A stretch of 64,000 nt of DNA from Juglans regia (Eukaryota; Streptophyta; Magnoliopsida; Fagales; Juglandaceae). Both the position numbers and the translations under genes were made by a program. This document shows positions 10,542-23,400 of this stretch, piece by piece. The notes under the pieces are model-generated. The model did no database searches. It saw only the letters and a program-made list of their open reading frames with translations, and was not told the origin of the DNA. The first letter of the stretch is position 1, and each line of letters opens with the position of its first letter. The stretch spans positions 14,036,237 to 14,100,236 of the forward strand of contig NC_049902.1 of NCBI RefSeq assembly GCF_001411555.2. Reading direction: 5' to 3'.

Positions 10542-11983
10542 TGTAATATATCTACAAGTGCACAGAATCAAAACAAGTAGTATAGTGTTTTAAAGAAAAC
10601 GGATATCGAACCTACAGGAAATGATGATGTTATTGAGTATTGAAATTGACTAAATTAATTACTATTTGGTAAACTGAAGATTGGAGAAAGAGTTATCTAA
10701 ATTGAACTAAATAAAAGAGCATCAAACTAAGAATTTAAAGGTATAATAATAGATCTAGAGCGTTTAATTTCACCTAGCAAATCTCAAGCAATCTAGTCCT
10801 TCTTGTCATAGAATTCCAATTATTCCATATTGATGATAAAAATCCCTTAATTATTCAACATTTTCTTTGGAACAATATCAAAAATATCTCCAATTAATAA
10901 CTTCATATCTCTATGTGAATTTAACTAATTAGAAACTCATTAAGTTTCTTGGATTTTCTTGAAAATCACACTAATTGTGGTAAAGTATCTCTACTTTCGC
11001 TCAACTAATGGTCTTTAATCCTATAACTCTAATTACAATTCACCTCTCGGTCTCATCGCAATCCAATAGATCGAACAATAGTTAGCTAGAAAATTGCAAG
11101 CATTAAGAATAAGGAATAAACATTCAATTATGGAAATATTGAAAATATTGAAAATCAAATAACATAGAATATAAATTGTATATTCAACGCTAGGCTACAT
11201 CAAAACTCTAGAAAATAAAATTAGTTCATAATGAAATTGCAAAGAATAACAATAATGTTCTTCGTTGGAGTTGGAGTTGGTTGAAGAAGTATGTAGCTCT
11301 CGCATCTGTCTTCCAGATCTGCCTGCTCAAAAGAATACTAAACTCTCTAATGCAAACCCCCAAAAATAGACTCTAAAGCAGACAGAAAAAGACGAAAGAT
11401 GATGAAGTTCCTCCCACAATCCGGGATTAAACCGATGTAAAAATGCAAATATGGAAACAAGATAATACAGCTCTAATCTAGCCTAAAAATCTAGAAAATA
11501 GTTTCTAAAGATAAATATTAACATAGAAGGAAAAAAAAAAAACTCAAGAATATCGGATACATAAAAAATGGAAGATTCAATGATATTCAGCTTGATATGC
11601 GGAAATTGAGAGGATTTGGTAGTTAGCAGATTGAGTACGGAACTCGGGAGGATCCCATCAAGTAGACGCCGCTTGCGCTAAATATAACTGGCACGGACAT
11701 CATAAATGAACGGGCGCGGAGATCACTCCTCGCCTACTGAGAGGTAAGCCTTATCACCTTTGGGCGCGAGAAATCTCTTTGCGGCCTCTTATCAGTCTGA
11801 ATTCTTAGTCCCATGTTTTGTACCAAAATGCTCTCATTTTGCCCAAAATCTTCTAATTCCTTCAAATCCAAGAAAATAAATAAAAATATGTAGAAATAAA
11901 ATAAAATCAATAGGATTGAAGGAAAAATGACATTTTTCATAATTATAAGAGTGATAAAAATCACATAAAAATAACACTTATCA
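10542..11983. mobile_element. Solo LTR (about 1.44 kb), TSD GAAAA
   Basis: Starts TGTAATATATCTAC and ends AACACTTATCA, with GAAAA directly outside both ends (10537-10541 and 11984-11988). Near the left end CAAGTGCACAGAATC and CGGATATCGAACCTACAGG are reminiscent of a widespread plant LTR type. The right end read on the minus strand begins TGATAAGTGTTA, so the natural orientation may be minus. No coding, PBS or PPT is present between the ends. Confidence 0.8.
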
Positions 11984-11988
11984 GAAAA

Positions 11989-13709
11989 CATGGAAACCGA
12001 ACATGCATGCTTTTTTACTTGAAACATAGTGACTAGATCCTTGATTTTCATGCAACATATCTTGAAATAATACAACCATATACCTCATATTCAAGTTCTA
12101 ACTTGGTCTAAGCATCAAATCTAGCATGTCATAGCAAATAATCTATCAAAAGAAACATCAAAGCCATAAAATCAAGATCCTAGCTAAAATCACAAACTAA
12201 ACCAAACAAAAACCCTTTTTGACCAATCGGTTTCTATCACTCCATAGATCATGCAAAACCATTTTATTAAGACCTAACATGCTTTGAATCAAACCATAAT
12301 CTACATAAAAATCATGTGAACATTTCATAAAATCGAGATCTACACAACTTCTCATCAAAATATCACAAAACTCCCAAGGTTTATTAACAAACACCCAAAC
12401 CGAACCCTTCCATCATCAACACCAACTTTCATCCAACAAGTCTCTAAGAAAAATTAACCAATACACTTCCAAGTAAACTAGACTAATTACTTAACAAAAT
12501 AGAAGATGTTTGAGCCAAAGTAAATAAATTAGAAAAGGTTGGAACAAGGATGCAAAAGCTACCCTGAGTTTTCTCTCTAGCTTGCTCTCGGTTTTCTCTT
12601 GACAAGTGTGGGAGGAGATAAAGAGGGTGTGGGATGTATAGGAGGGGGATGACTTGGTGGTTGAGTGAATGACACTTGAGGTGAAGTTAACTTGTGAAAA
12701 GAAGGAAAAAGCTGGAGATGGGTTGTTGTTTTTGCTGTTGTCGAGTGGGTGAAGGGAGGGGTTTCATGTTGCTTGTTTGACTTGCCATAAGTGGAACTAT
12801 TTGGGACTAAGCATGAGGTGGAAATTCAGACATGGTATACCCTTGTAAGAGGGTGGAAGCTTGTGGAGGAAGCTTGGTGCAACAAGGGGTTTCGGTGGGA
12901 TTAAGGAGGGGCTAACCGAATGGACTCCATTCAGGGTTTCATTAGGGTTTCGGTTCCAATTCTAATTTTTCTTGGTCAAATGTATTTACCAAGATGTAAG
13001 AGAGTGGGTGAGGGTGTAAGAGTGTGTAATTGAGTGCTTGATTGCTTGTGGAAATGGTTTAACCAAGTGAGAAAACACTTACAGAGTGGCATTTAGGGTT
13101 TGGAAACATTTAGGGTTTCTATTTTCCTAGCCATTTGCGGATTCAGTTTCCCTCAAACTTTTTGGGGTTTCATTAAGGTTGAAACTCTCTTGTGGTTGGC
13201 CAAAACGTACATGAGTGGATGGAATAGTGAATAGTGTAAGAGAGCATGATGACAAGGCTTGATTCACACTTTATCACTTACACACTTGTACTCCTCTTGA
13301 CAAGTGTTCCAAGGTTTTCAAGCGAATGGCTAAGATTGTGCGATGTGTCCAAAAATGTCTTCTAGTGATCCTAAGTGGATTTGGACATCCTACATGGCAA
13401 TTTGACAGTTGTTTGAACTAGATACCACGTGGAGATCTCCAGAAGGATTACTATTTATTCGAAAAAACCCAAAACTTTTTATTGCACCATAAAATCTTAA
13501 CTATTCATACAACTCTAATGGTGCAATTTTTTTTGTAAAACTATACTCCTAAGTGCCTTAATTAAATAAAAATGCAATTTCATCTCCATACTAGATCGTG
13601 ATCTAAATACACTAACAGACTAAGACCTAATCGATCACTCGGTTTATAAAATCCTTTCGAGATTTCATGACGTTTCTAAGACCTATCGAATTTCTTTCGG
13701 AACGTTATA
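11989..13709 (+). mobile_element. Fragment of LTR family A (same family as 43616-48014)
   Basis: Runs parallel to the 3' part of the large solo LTR at 43616-48014. Shared landmarks in the same order are a CATCAAAGCCAT block, a GTGGTTTAACCAAGTGA-like block followed by TTTAGGGTTTC, the CAAGTGTCCAA / GGATTTGGACATCC region, TTACTATTCAC-like sequence, and the terminal GACAGACTAAGACCTA region. The end has decayed to GGAACGTTATA where the related copy has GGCTGTTACA. The 5' part is missing. No genes seen. Confidence 0.65.
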
Positions 13710-14106
13710 CTTGTGCCTTTGCTCTCAAATTTCTTTCTAAATGTTAAATTGCTTCTCATCTTGTGCTTTTGCTCGCCATAGCATATTCCTCGCCTAAATG
13801 CCTTCTTTCCGATTGCGTTTGCCCGCGTCATTTTCTACACATCACTCGCCTTCTGCATCGGGTGTACTTCCCTTTGATTAGGCGAAGTCCTCACAAAATT
13901 TATATCACGTGACATTTTTAATTTCAATTAATAAGTGCTTCTGAATAATGTACTTTTTTTAGAGATTTCATTTTTAATCAAGTACTCTGTTTTTCTTTAT
14001 TAAATGTTATGGAATCTTTAATACTTGTCACAAAAGTGTAATGTTTTAAGTTTAGTGACATTTGGTTCTGCTAGCTCTAAAACCTTTAGAGGGACGGAGT
14101 GTTACA
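13710..14106 (+). mobile_element. 3' tail of another LTR, ending GTGTTACA
   Basis: AT-rich sequence ending in TTAGAGGGACGGAGTGTTAC plus A, the GGGACGG..GTTACA end seen on several LTR types. No left boundary could be fixed and no coding region was seen. Confidence 0.5.
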
Positions 14107-15242
14107 ATGAGATCAAATGGAAATTATTTGAGGATGGCACACTATGGTCTAAGGACATGGTTAGTCTTGTTAGGCGAAGTTCCAAGTCTTTATATTAATG
14201 GTGTGCTTAATAAGGAAATTGATGTAATGACATGTTAAATATAGGTGCCAACTAACATGAATGTGATCTGACTACATGAATGGTGTTTTCTGCATAAAGA
14301 TGATGTTTGCATAAGGCTCAAAGTAAGTGAATATGTTCATACCCTTCTAACTGTTTTATGCAAACAAAAATGTCATTTTTGCAAACTATGCTATACGTAC
14401 ATGTTTTAAGGATAAATGTGTATAGACCGTTCTCTGACAGCCCCTTTTACATATACCCTTATTATTACATGTGATGCATCAATAAAAATTGATTGCATGC
14501 TTCTGATTGTATATATATAGTATTGATACATTTTTTTGAAGTAGTTGTAGCCCAAGAATACGATTGAATACCCCACAGTGATGGCTTGGGCATTGATATG
14601 TTACTCGGATATTCATTCATGAAATAAATAGTAAATAAAGTATATAAAATGTAAATAAAGAGAGATATGATGATTTACATGGTTCGATATAAAAGCCTAC
14701 TTCTACGGGTTGTTTGGAGGCAAAATCTACTATATTCGGTGATTTTATAGTCTCTCATTGCCTCCCATAACTCTCAATACAATGGAGGAAATTAAGGTTC
14801 CCAATGGATAGAAGAAGACACATTGGCCATAGAAATCTAGAGGGGAGGACCCAATCAATCGCCCTTGATTCGTAGAGATACCCTCCTTTTATAAAAGTTT
14901 TTTTCATTTTTTAGAGTAGTTGAATCCTACTTGTCTTGTGTCACTTTTTCAATCAAATTTCCTTATCTTTTATCTCTTTCTTTTATTCTTGGCAATGAGC
15001 TGGACTCTAATGCATTTCATATCCAACATATAGTATCACTATATATTGAATGAATAAAAGATAAGGAAAGGAAAATTTGAATGAAAAGGAATGAAAAATT
15101 GATTGAAATGCATGTTTGACCATTTAAGGTAAAATACTTAAAGGGCCATGACAATGAAAACGGTACCATGAGGTTAGACTGTTGGTGGTGCACCAGTGAT
15201 AACCCATTCTTGAGGAGTCTAGGTTCTTATCAACTGGCCACA
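14107..15242 (+). mobile_element. Degenerate LTR piece with possible copia-type LTR inside
   Basis: The blocks GTTCATACCCTTCTA, TCTCTGACAGCCCCTTTTAC and a TGGTGCACCAGTG-like motif parallel the family C LTRs (37050-37600; reverse at 49370-49960). About 14524-15028 (starting TGATACA, ending CCAACA, containing GATTTACATGGTTCGATATA) looks like a separate small LTR, possibly copia-type. Its target duplication is not clean (TATAG near both sides, offset by three bases). No gene seen. Confidence 0.45.
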
Positions 15243-15250
15243 AAAAGAAT

Positions 15251-16340
15251 TAGGGGTGGGCTTCGACTCCAATAAGAGTCGAAGCCTAAAACCAACTTCG
15301 TTTCCTACTTCAAGAGGGAGCTAACTTCTGCTCCGCTTTACGTAATTGGTTTTGGAGTGGAGTCAAAGTTCCCATTTAGAGTAAGGTTTTTTTCTCCAAT
15401 TTCTTACCCACTTGCACTTTCCCAACATCCAAATAAAGATTAAGAAATTTCTTACTTAACACCACCAATCGAACCTAAAGGAGAAGTTTTGAGAAGCACT
15501 GGCCAGACCCGATTAGACCTCCTTCACCCTCAAGCGCCACTTAGCACCACCAAGACTACCTTCACATATAGACAGCGTCGACCGACTGGGCACTCCCTAC
15601 CTTTAGACAACTACCACGAACCACACAACCCAGCTGAGACCCAACATATAAGGAAGGCCACCCAAATCCATCACATTTTCCTCCGTCTCAAGCTCCACCA
15701 CCACGCACAAAGCGTAGCTCAGCCCAAAAATTCGTCTCGTTCTTCCCTTCCTCTTGATAAGTCCTTGCCAATCTATCTCCTCTGTTTTCTAGGCCTAACG
15801 AAACCCATCTCACCTCTCTTGAACTCAGCCACTACGCATAGAGGAGGGCGTATAGCACCACCGTCAATCTTGATTCAACCACCATCTCCATCGCACTCTG
15901 TTCTTCTCTTGGTCGATAGCACCCTATTCTTCTCTCTCGAATCTCGGCAACATGCACTCTCTTTCTCTCTCTGATCTACTTATCTCAACACCGAAAACAA
16001 GTGAAGAAAGGGTAGAAAACTCATGACTTACGTGGGTGGAATTTACAGAGCCGTTTTAAGATTTTCTTAAAAAAATATATAACAAATATTTGGATGATTA
16101 GTCTCATGGGGGCTCGAGCTCCATTCATGCGGTTAACAAAAACTGCCCTAACCATCAGGCTACTTGGCCTTCTATCTTTTTTAGTGTAATATAAAATATA
16201 TTAAGTATAACTATTGGAGTCGGAGTTGGTAGTCTAGAATCTTGTTCAACTTCAAACTCTGATTTTTCCAACTCCGTCGAAGTTGGAATCGAAGCGGGCA
16301 TCAGATGGAGTTGAAACAACGGAAATTTTGACCAGTCCTA
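15251..16340. mobile_element. Non-autonomous hAT-like element, TIR TAGGGGTGGGC
   Basis: Left end TAGGGGTGGGC, right end GACCAGTCCTA (complement TAGGACTGGTC). The flanking octamers are AAAAGAAT (15243-15250) and GAAAGAAT (16341-16348), seven of eight identical. Subterminal CTTCGACTCCAATAAGAGTC and CAACTCCGTCGAAGTTGGAA repeat the same theme at both sides. The 161-codon open frame inside (15489-15974) is rich in Pro, His and Ser, has no recognisable domain, and I treat it as chance. Confidence 0.75.
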
Positions 16341-16348
16341 GAAAGAAT

Positions 16349-17097
16349 CATAACTGCAAGGGTTGCTAACCCTAACATATGGGGGTTAATAGTGTGCACC
16401 AGCCATGAGGTTAATGAGGAAGGAATATTAAGGCAAAATAAGAATTTATGAGGTTGAATGTTAATGCATGATGGAATGACTGAGGAATGTATAAATGTGA
16501 TGAATGTGATTGTGAATCTTATTACAAGACTGAAAACTCATATTCTTATATGTTTTTACAATATGAAGAAATTCTTATTGAGTATTGGACTCATTTTTAT
16601 TTTAAATGTGCGACTATGTCAGGTGATGCTTAAAGTGAGGTTTGAGGAATTTGACTAAGAGAGAAGAGGCGGAGGCCTAAATCATCTACAAAGGTTAAAT
16701 TTATGATTTTCTATGTACAAGGTTTGAGGAATTTTAATAAACATTTCCGCATACTCTCTGTTAATTTTATTAAATATGTTTTATTTTTATGAAAATGAAT
16801 CTTTTGTACTGAGGCGCTTTTTTGAAAATAAAATATTTTTATAAAGCGAGGTTAGTAGCACACCGATCTATCTATTTTCTAAAACTAACGCTATTCGTAA
16901 TCCTATGGGGACTGTGTGCTCTAGGGAGTTGTTTTTTCTGAACTATATATTTTGAGATAATTATGTATGTATTGAAATTTTGTGGAGTTTAGTGTTTTTT
17001 TTTTTTTTTGTTATAAATTGGAGTTCAATTATGTCTATTTGGAGGAACGTATTATTGAAATAAATGAGTTTTACATGTTGAAGTTTTTCCTATATCA
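16349..17097 (+). mobile_element. LTR-like remnant between two hAT elements
   Basis: Continues the sequence cut by the element at 15251-16340 and is itself cut at 17106. It contains GTCAGGTGATGCTTAAAGTG, a pattern common near the 3' side of plant LTRs. No open frame of note (the 66-codon frame at 16458 shows no domain). Confidence 0.4.
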
Positions 17098-17105
17098 TTT
17101 ATAAG

Positions 17106-19742
17106 TAGGGGTGGGAATCGGGCGGTCCAGACTTGAAAAATCGACTGGACCGGCCAATTTGGTCCGGACCGGACTGAACCTAGAATGGTCTCGGTCAGTC
17201 TCGATCCGAATTTCATAGGACTGAATTCATTCGGTCCAGTCCACGGTCCAGGAGTTTTTCAGACTGGACTGGACCGGACCAAATGAAAATTAAAAAAATA
17301 TGTATATAATTTATATATATTAATTATATAATTTTCATTTAACCAATTAACCTAATCCTATCACTAACTCACCATTCAGTAATTATTAACAAATACTAAT
17401 ATTTATAATTTTATACTAATACTAATATTTATAATTTTATACTAATACTAGTATTTATAATTTTATACTAATACAAGTATTATATTAATAGTCTAGACTC
17501 TAGACTCTAATATGGTATATAAAAAAATACTAATAGTCTAATATAGACTATAGTTATACTTATATTAATATAGTTATAACTTATACTAAATCACTATGAC
17601 TAATATTAGTATATTACTAATATATAGCTATACTATATTACTAATAGTCTAATACTAATACTATTATATAATTATAATAATCATGATTCATAATAACTAA
17701 TCACAGATTGTAAGGATACCTATAGCACATATCATCAATTCAAGAGATAATATTGTATGGAAGCATACAAAAAATAGTTATTTTGCAGTCAAGAGTGCCT
17801 ATCACCTATGTAAGCAGAGGCAAGATCAGAAAAAATGGGAAACTTCAACAAAGGGGTGCATAAAAAATTATGAAAGCAAATCTAGCAAATGCACACTACA
17901 AATGATGTCAAAGTGTTTATTTGCCGTGCCTATAATGATGCTCTACCCACAAAGAAAAATTTGTGCAAGAGGAAGATTGTAAAAGAACCTTTATGTCCAA
18001 TATGTCAACAGGCAGAAGAAACTCCAGGTCATGTTCTATAGACCTACCCATCTGCACAGGAAATATGGATGTTAGGAAGCAAAAAACTTCATAAAGCTGC
18101 TTTCAATCATGAAGAGTTTGGAGATATTTTTATACACATGCTTCATAGATTAGGTACAACTAAAATCTCTTTGTTTGCAGCAATAGCCAGAATGTTGTGG
18201 ACAAGAAGAAACAAGATGATATTTGAAGACAATTTTCTAGCCCCTTCAATTTTGATGAAGAGAGCAACACAGGAGTACAATGACTTTCAACAGCTGCATC
18301 ATAAGCAACTCAACTTGAGAAATCATGGCAGAGTGGTTCAACTAGGCTCCACTCATTGGAATCCTCCTGAGACAGATTGGATTAAGATAAATTGGGATGT
18401 AGCAGTCAGAGAAAGAGGTCATAGAATTGGAGTTGGGATTGCAATTAGAGACTCTAAGGTGGATCTACTGGCTTCATGTATGCATCCACTACAATTCTGC
18501 TCACAAGCTTATATAGCAGAAGCTAGAGGTTTAATATCATCTACCAAGTTGTGTAATGAGCTCAGTTTGCAGAAAGTAGTTTTTAAGGAGATTTACTTCA
18601 GGTTTTAAATGCAGTAAAACAGAATGTTCAAGAAAATGGAATGCTTCAATGCCTTGTGAAGGATGTGCATTCGATCTTGGCAGGTATAATTTGGCAGATA
18701 ACACATGTCAAAAGGAATGCAAATTAGGTAGCTCACCAGCTAGCACAGAAAGCACTTTACCAGAGTTGTGAGATTATTGATATTGCTTGTATCAACCCAG
18801 ATATAAGTGCTCAAGTTATGGCTGAAGAACATAGATCAGGTTTTTGTGCAAATGTAATACCTACAGCACAAACTGATGTAAATGTTGTAGGCTCTTGTAA
18901 TGTAGTGTCTGTTCCTGACCTTAATAATGTAATGGCTAGAGGCCATAGTGATGTTTGTTGAATGAAAGTCAAAGTTTCAAAAAAAAAAAAAAAAGTCTAT
19001 AGTATAAATGTATTATTATATTAAATATAGTATTAGTATCACTATATCATTATAATATATATATATATATACAAACATTATAAGTCTATGTGTAGTAGTA
19101 ACAGTAACACTATAATAGTATAATATATAGTATTAGTATATATTAATATATATTATGAGAGTTATAGCATAATACAGTATATAGTATTAGTAATAATCTA
19201 GTATCAATGTATTATTATATAATATATATATTCCACAATTAGTATATATTAATATATTATAAGAATTATAGCATAATATATGTATAATAGTATAGTATTA
19301 ATATCACTATAAGTTATGAGTTATAACTATATATACCTAATAGGCTTATAAGCTAATACAATAATTTATTAATCATATAATGATATACCTAATACAATGA
19401 TTTTTTGTTTTTCTAGTCTTTTATATAGATTAGTTTTATTTTATCATTGTATTTTTCAAGATCAAGTTTTTTTTTTTTAGTATTTTTAGCTAAAAAATGT
19501 ATAAAATTTGAAGTGGGTTGAAAATAATTGAAATTGAGCAAAAAAAAACAAGATTTAGATGGGTTGAATTATCCATTTTGGGCATGGTCCAGACCGAATG
19601 GACCGACCGGACTGAAATGGACCGGACCGGTCCTATACTTTACTTGCTCCGGTTCAAGGTGGAAAATTCCTGGACTGAATAGGTCCGGTCCGGTCCACAA
19701 AACCACCTAAGATCAGACCAGACCGGACCGAGATCACCCCTA
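17106..19742. mobile_element. hAT-like element with TSD TTTATAAG, carrying a nested LINE
   Basis: The ends are TAGGGGTG and CACCCCTA, exactly flanked by TTTATAAG (17098-17105 and 19743-19750), a perfect 8-bp hAT-type duplication. Subterminal regions are dense in GGTCCGG / CCGGACC motifs in opposite orientation at the two ends. The rest is a TA-rich core of TATTAGTATA-like words. The core is interrupted by a LINE fragment. The split element at 41447-43610 has the same design (GGTCCGG-rich ends, TATTAGTATA core) and is probably the same family. Confidence 0.85.
17703..18994 (+). pseudogene. 5'-truncated L1-type LINE: zinc-knuckle and RNase H part
   Basis: Begins in the region just upstream of the C-terminal zf-RVT domain (YFAVKSAYHLCKQRQD in broken frames). 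It then gives a 179-residue frame (18069-18608) with a plant LINE RNase H region: WTRRNKMIFEDNFL, then WIKINWDVAVRERGHRIGVG, then IAEARGLISSTKLCNELSLQ. It ends in a poly(A) run at 18979-18994. The sequence parallels the 3' part of the LINE at 29600-32757, including GAGGCCATA shortly before the tail. 5' truncation plus a poly(A) tail is the hallmark of target-primed reverse transcription. I could not find a convincing target duplication. Confidence 0.85.
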
Positions 19743-19801
19743 TTTATAAGAGTCTATACTATTATTGTTAGAAATTTGGAGTAATAGGAACTCATTCACT
19801 A

Positions 19802-20004
19802 CCTCGTTTGTTTTTACAGATGAGATGATATGAAATGAGTTAAAATTAAAGTTAAAAAGTTAATAAAATATTATTAGAATATTATTTTTATTTTAAAATT
19901 TGAAAAAATTGAATTGTTTATTTTATTTTGTATAAAAATTTAAAAAAATTATAATTATTAAATAAAATAAAATGAGTTCAAATAAATTATAACAACAACC
20001 GAGG
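19802..20004. mobile_element. Tourist-like MITE
   Basis: The terminal repeats CCTCGTTTGTTTTTA and (complement of right end) CCTCGGTTGTTGTTA match at 13 of 15. The interior GATGAGATGATATGAAATGA plus AAAGTTAAAAAGTTAAT-type words match, in opposite orientation, the element at 24619-24843. Flanking trinucleotides are CTA and CTT. Confidence 0.72.
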
Positions 20005-20493
20005 CTTGAATCTCGGATGGAAAGTGACATTAATGCTCACTGGAAGGGACATTTTATTCTTCTTTTTCTTTATTCATTTCCGGATAAAATAATAACATAA
20101 TTAAAAAGAATAGCAGTCGGAAACTGGCAGATTTACTCGCGGAAATTTGTGAAAACTCAGCTTTTGTGGGCCCTAACGTCGCATAAACGTAACAGCCAAA
20201 ATCCAATCGTGCTGCATCTTTTCACTCAAGGCGTCAATTAAAAGAGTACAATAAATAAAACTAATGCATTTTGTCTTCAGAGTTTCATGTCTATATTTTC
20301 ACCATAATTCGTCCTTAAAACGCCACGAACAGCATTGATGCATTGTAACAATTTAAAGTGCAGCTGACCATTGACACCTCCCACTATGCAAACCGTCAAA
20401 GATACATAACATATAAACACAAAGTAAAGTTCCAGCAAATGGCGACGAGTGCATAGATCCATTTTGCTACATATGCAACACATCACTCCAAGA
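20005..20493 (-). other. 3' flank of the L18a-like gene
   Basis: Lies downstream of the stop codon on the minus strand and should hold the 3' UTR. The nearest AATAAA on that strand is at 20052-20057, about 440 bp past the stop, and could serve as polyadenylation signal. No other gene is seen. Confidence 0.4.
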
Positions 20494-23400
20494 TCACCAG
20501 TCATCGGCTCCTTTTGTAATACCAAGAATAACAGCAAGGGCAGCAAGGATAGCCTGCACATGGAGCAGTATCGCAAAGGTGTTAAGACGTAGAGCCGATG
20601 ACGCTAAGACCAGCCGATGCAGGGAAGTGTGACTATGACACCAACCAATGGTAAATATTTGAATTTTAAAGTTGGAGTTTTAAAGTGATGAATGTTGATA
20701 CCTTTCTAATATCTGATTGAGCAATTAAAGGAGGTGTGTAGTGCAGAAACAATACGTTGTTCTAAATAGTTTTCACTTTTGATCCTTGTATGTTATTATT
20801 AAACACCATCTTTCCCGAAGTTACAGAAACAAACCTTACTACAAATTGAAACTACCTTGGCAAAATGCAACTTAAATGGTAGACGAAAGAAGTGGATATG
20901 AAATGGGATTGAGGAAATGCTAAATACACTCACTAAGAAGATTGTTACGACCTGATCTAACCATAGTTGCAATCCCCTCTTAACAGTTGTTACCACTATT
21001 AAGATTATACTTTCCCAATGTCAATTCCCTCTCATTTACCAGGCTTTTAAGTTTCAAAGTAAGGCCTTACCATGGGCAAGAATCCAAGTCTGACCTGATC
21101 AGACTCAATAAAGATTTGACTTTGTGCTTGGGAGATAAATCCCACTAATGGTTCTAATCACGAGATATTTATATTGATATTTTAGCATTTTAAAAGGAAA
21201 CATAAAAGCAAGATCTCCAATATACACCATCTTCATTTAAATTCAAACTGAAACTGAATCTGAACATTGCTTCAGTATATATGCATACTAGTGGTTGTGC
21301 AGAAATAAATTTAAGGATATTCATCAAACTTAAAAGAAATATCTAACTGTTTCTTTACATAACAGGTAGTTAATAGATATATACAGGCACACGTGTGTGT
21401 CCGCGTAGAGAGAGAAAGAGAGAGAGAGCCTGTAACAGGAAATCCACAAAACCGGAGGTAAACATTATAAGTAGAATATTTTTGTTTTCGATAAGTTGGA
21501 GATTTATTGATAGAAAGAAACGAGTGAGACCATGGTACACATGGAGTATATAAGAAAAATACCTAGCTTTTAAAGGAAGAGATCTGGAAAGTAAAACTAG
21601 AAAGAAACGGGCAGCCATCCAATAGCACAAAGTTTTGGAGGAAAAAAAAAAAGTCCTAAGACCCACCATTGTTTTCTCACAACCATCGAATCGAATATCA
21701 TTTCATTTTCACCATAAACATTTAGCATATAGGAATCCCTTCCACAATGTCTCACTTTGATGGCTATTAAACGCACCCCTTCCAACACTTCAGACGTTGT
21801 ACCGCACTATGAGGCATAATGCACATCAGTACAATTTGACAAGATATAATTCCTTAGGGCACTTGTTCTTTGCAGTGGAGTAAAAGATAGTTGACAGATT
21901 CCAAATTCCTCTTGCCCATGCAACACCAATAAAACACAAATACTTGAAAGTTCTCAAATTATCCAAGGTGAAGATCTTCCCTAAAGCAACCGTTCACATA
22001 AAAAATGCTCCTCTCAAAGGAGTTTACCATGCCAAATATTCTTCCATGGGAAGTGGGGGGATTAAGGAAAGCTAAAGCATTGTATAATGATCTAACCTTA
22101 AATACACAAACATGGTTTGACTGGTATCTGCCACCAAGCCACCAATATCATCTCTACCACTCACCTCGGGGATCCAAACCATCACCGCAACAAAATGAAG
22201 ATATTTGAACACATGGTAGGAGAAAAAAGAATCTACCAAGATTTGTCGGGATACAATACCTTATAGTTGCTTCTCAGCACGAGGAAAAACTTGACCCAGG
22301 TCAATTAGGATGCTTTGATGTCACTCTTTTCACCGTAGCAGCAAAGACCAAAATTTTGAAACTTATTGCCTTGCCCCAAAGCCCTATGAGAACGGATTCA
22401 AAGAGAAGGCTCTCTATTGATGTAACATCCCAATGGAAGGCTCAAGCCATATGGTCTATATTCCAAAAGGACTAGTCAATGATATAATTGGAGTCCCATT
22501 AGAACCATTATAAAGAGCAAGAACTTCTCCTTCTCAAGCCATATGAGATCTCATACACAACCTACCCTTATCCTTATCATATAGAATATCACAATCTTCC
22601 CCTCTTAAATTTTCAACGTCCTCGTCGGGCTAGTCCAACATAGGTGGCAAGGCTCAAGTCCCACATTTCTAGTTAGAACCTAGCTCCGATACCATTTGTA
22701 ACATCCTAATGGAATGCCCAAGCTATATTGTCGATACTCCAAAAGTACTAGTCAATGATACAATTGGAGCCCCATTGAAACCATTATAAAGAGCAAGAAC
22801 TTTTCATTCCCAAGCAATGTGGGATCACATACACTATCTACCTTTATCCTAATTATATGTGATAGTACATATGATAAGAATAAGGGTAGGTGGTTTAAAG
22901 CTTCTATTTAGAATTTCTCGAGAATATGCGAGGTATAGGACCAAAAATTTGACGATTTGAACTTTTGGAATCTTAGGTTCGAATAAATGATGAGGACTAA
23001 AACAGACATGAAAATGATGTGAAAGTATATAGGTTATGCTTGAGGTACTAACAAATTCTGAGGTTGCAATTTTAATAAGGGGAGATTGTAACGACCCGAT
23101 CCAATATTATTAGGGATGAAATATGGGTAAATTGTTGGGCCTAAAAAATGGTTTTAATACACACGAACTACTTATTTATTCAAAATTAGTTAGGCCCATA
23201 AGCCCAAGTCATTAAGGCTTAGTTGATTTTAGAGGATATTAACAGGCCAATATTATAGAAGCCCAAATTAAATTAATCGAGTCATTTTGAGTTTTGGAAA
23301 GACCACAGGCCCATAATTTATTCAAATGGATTATGAAAATTTTTATTGGGAAATTTTAATTGGGCTCAATAATCGAGTTAAAGCCCATTTAATATTTATG

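Noticed and set aside
14524..15028. A certain copia solo LTR
   Set aside because: The ends and motifs look LTR-like, but the duplicated TATAG is offset by three bases at the left, so I kept it only as a possibility within a broader entry.
15489..15974. 161-codon frame inside a non-autonomous hAT element
   Set aside because: No recognisable domain, low-complexity composition, and the element has no transposase trace.
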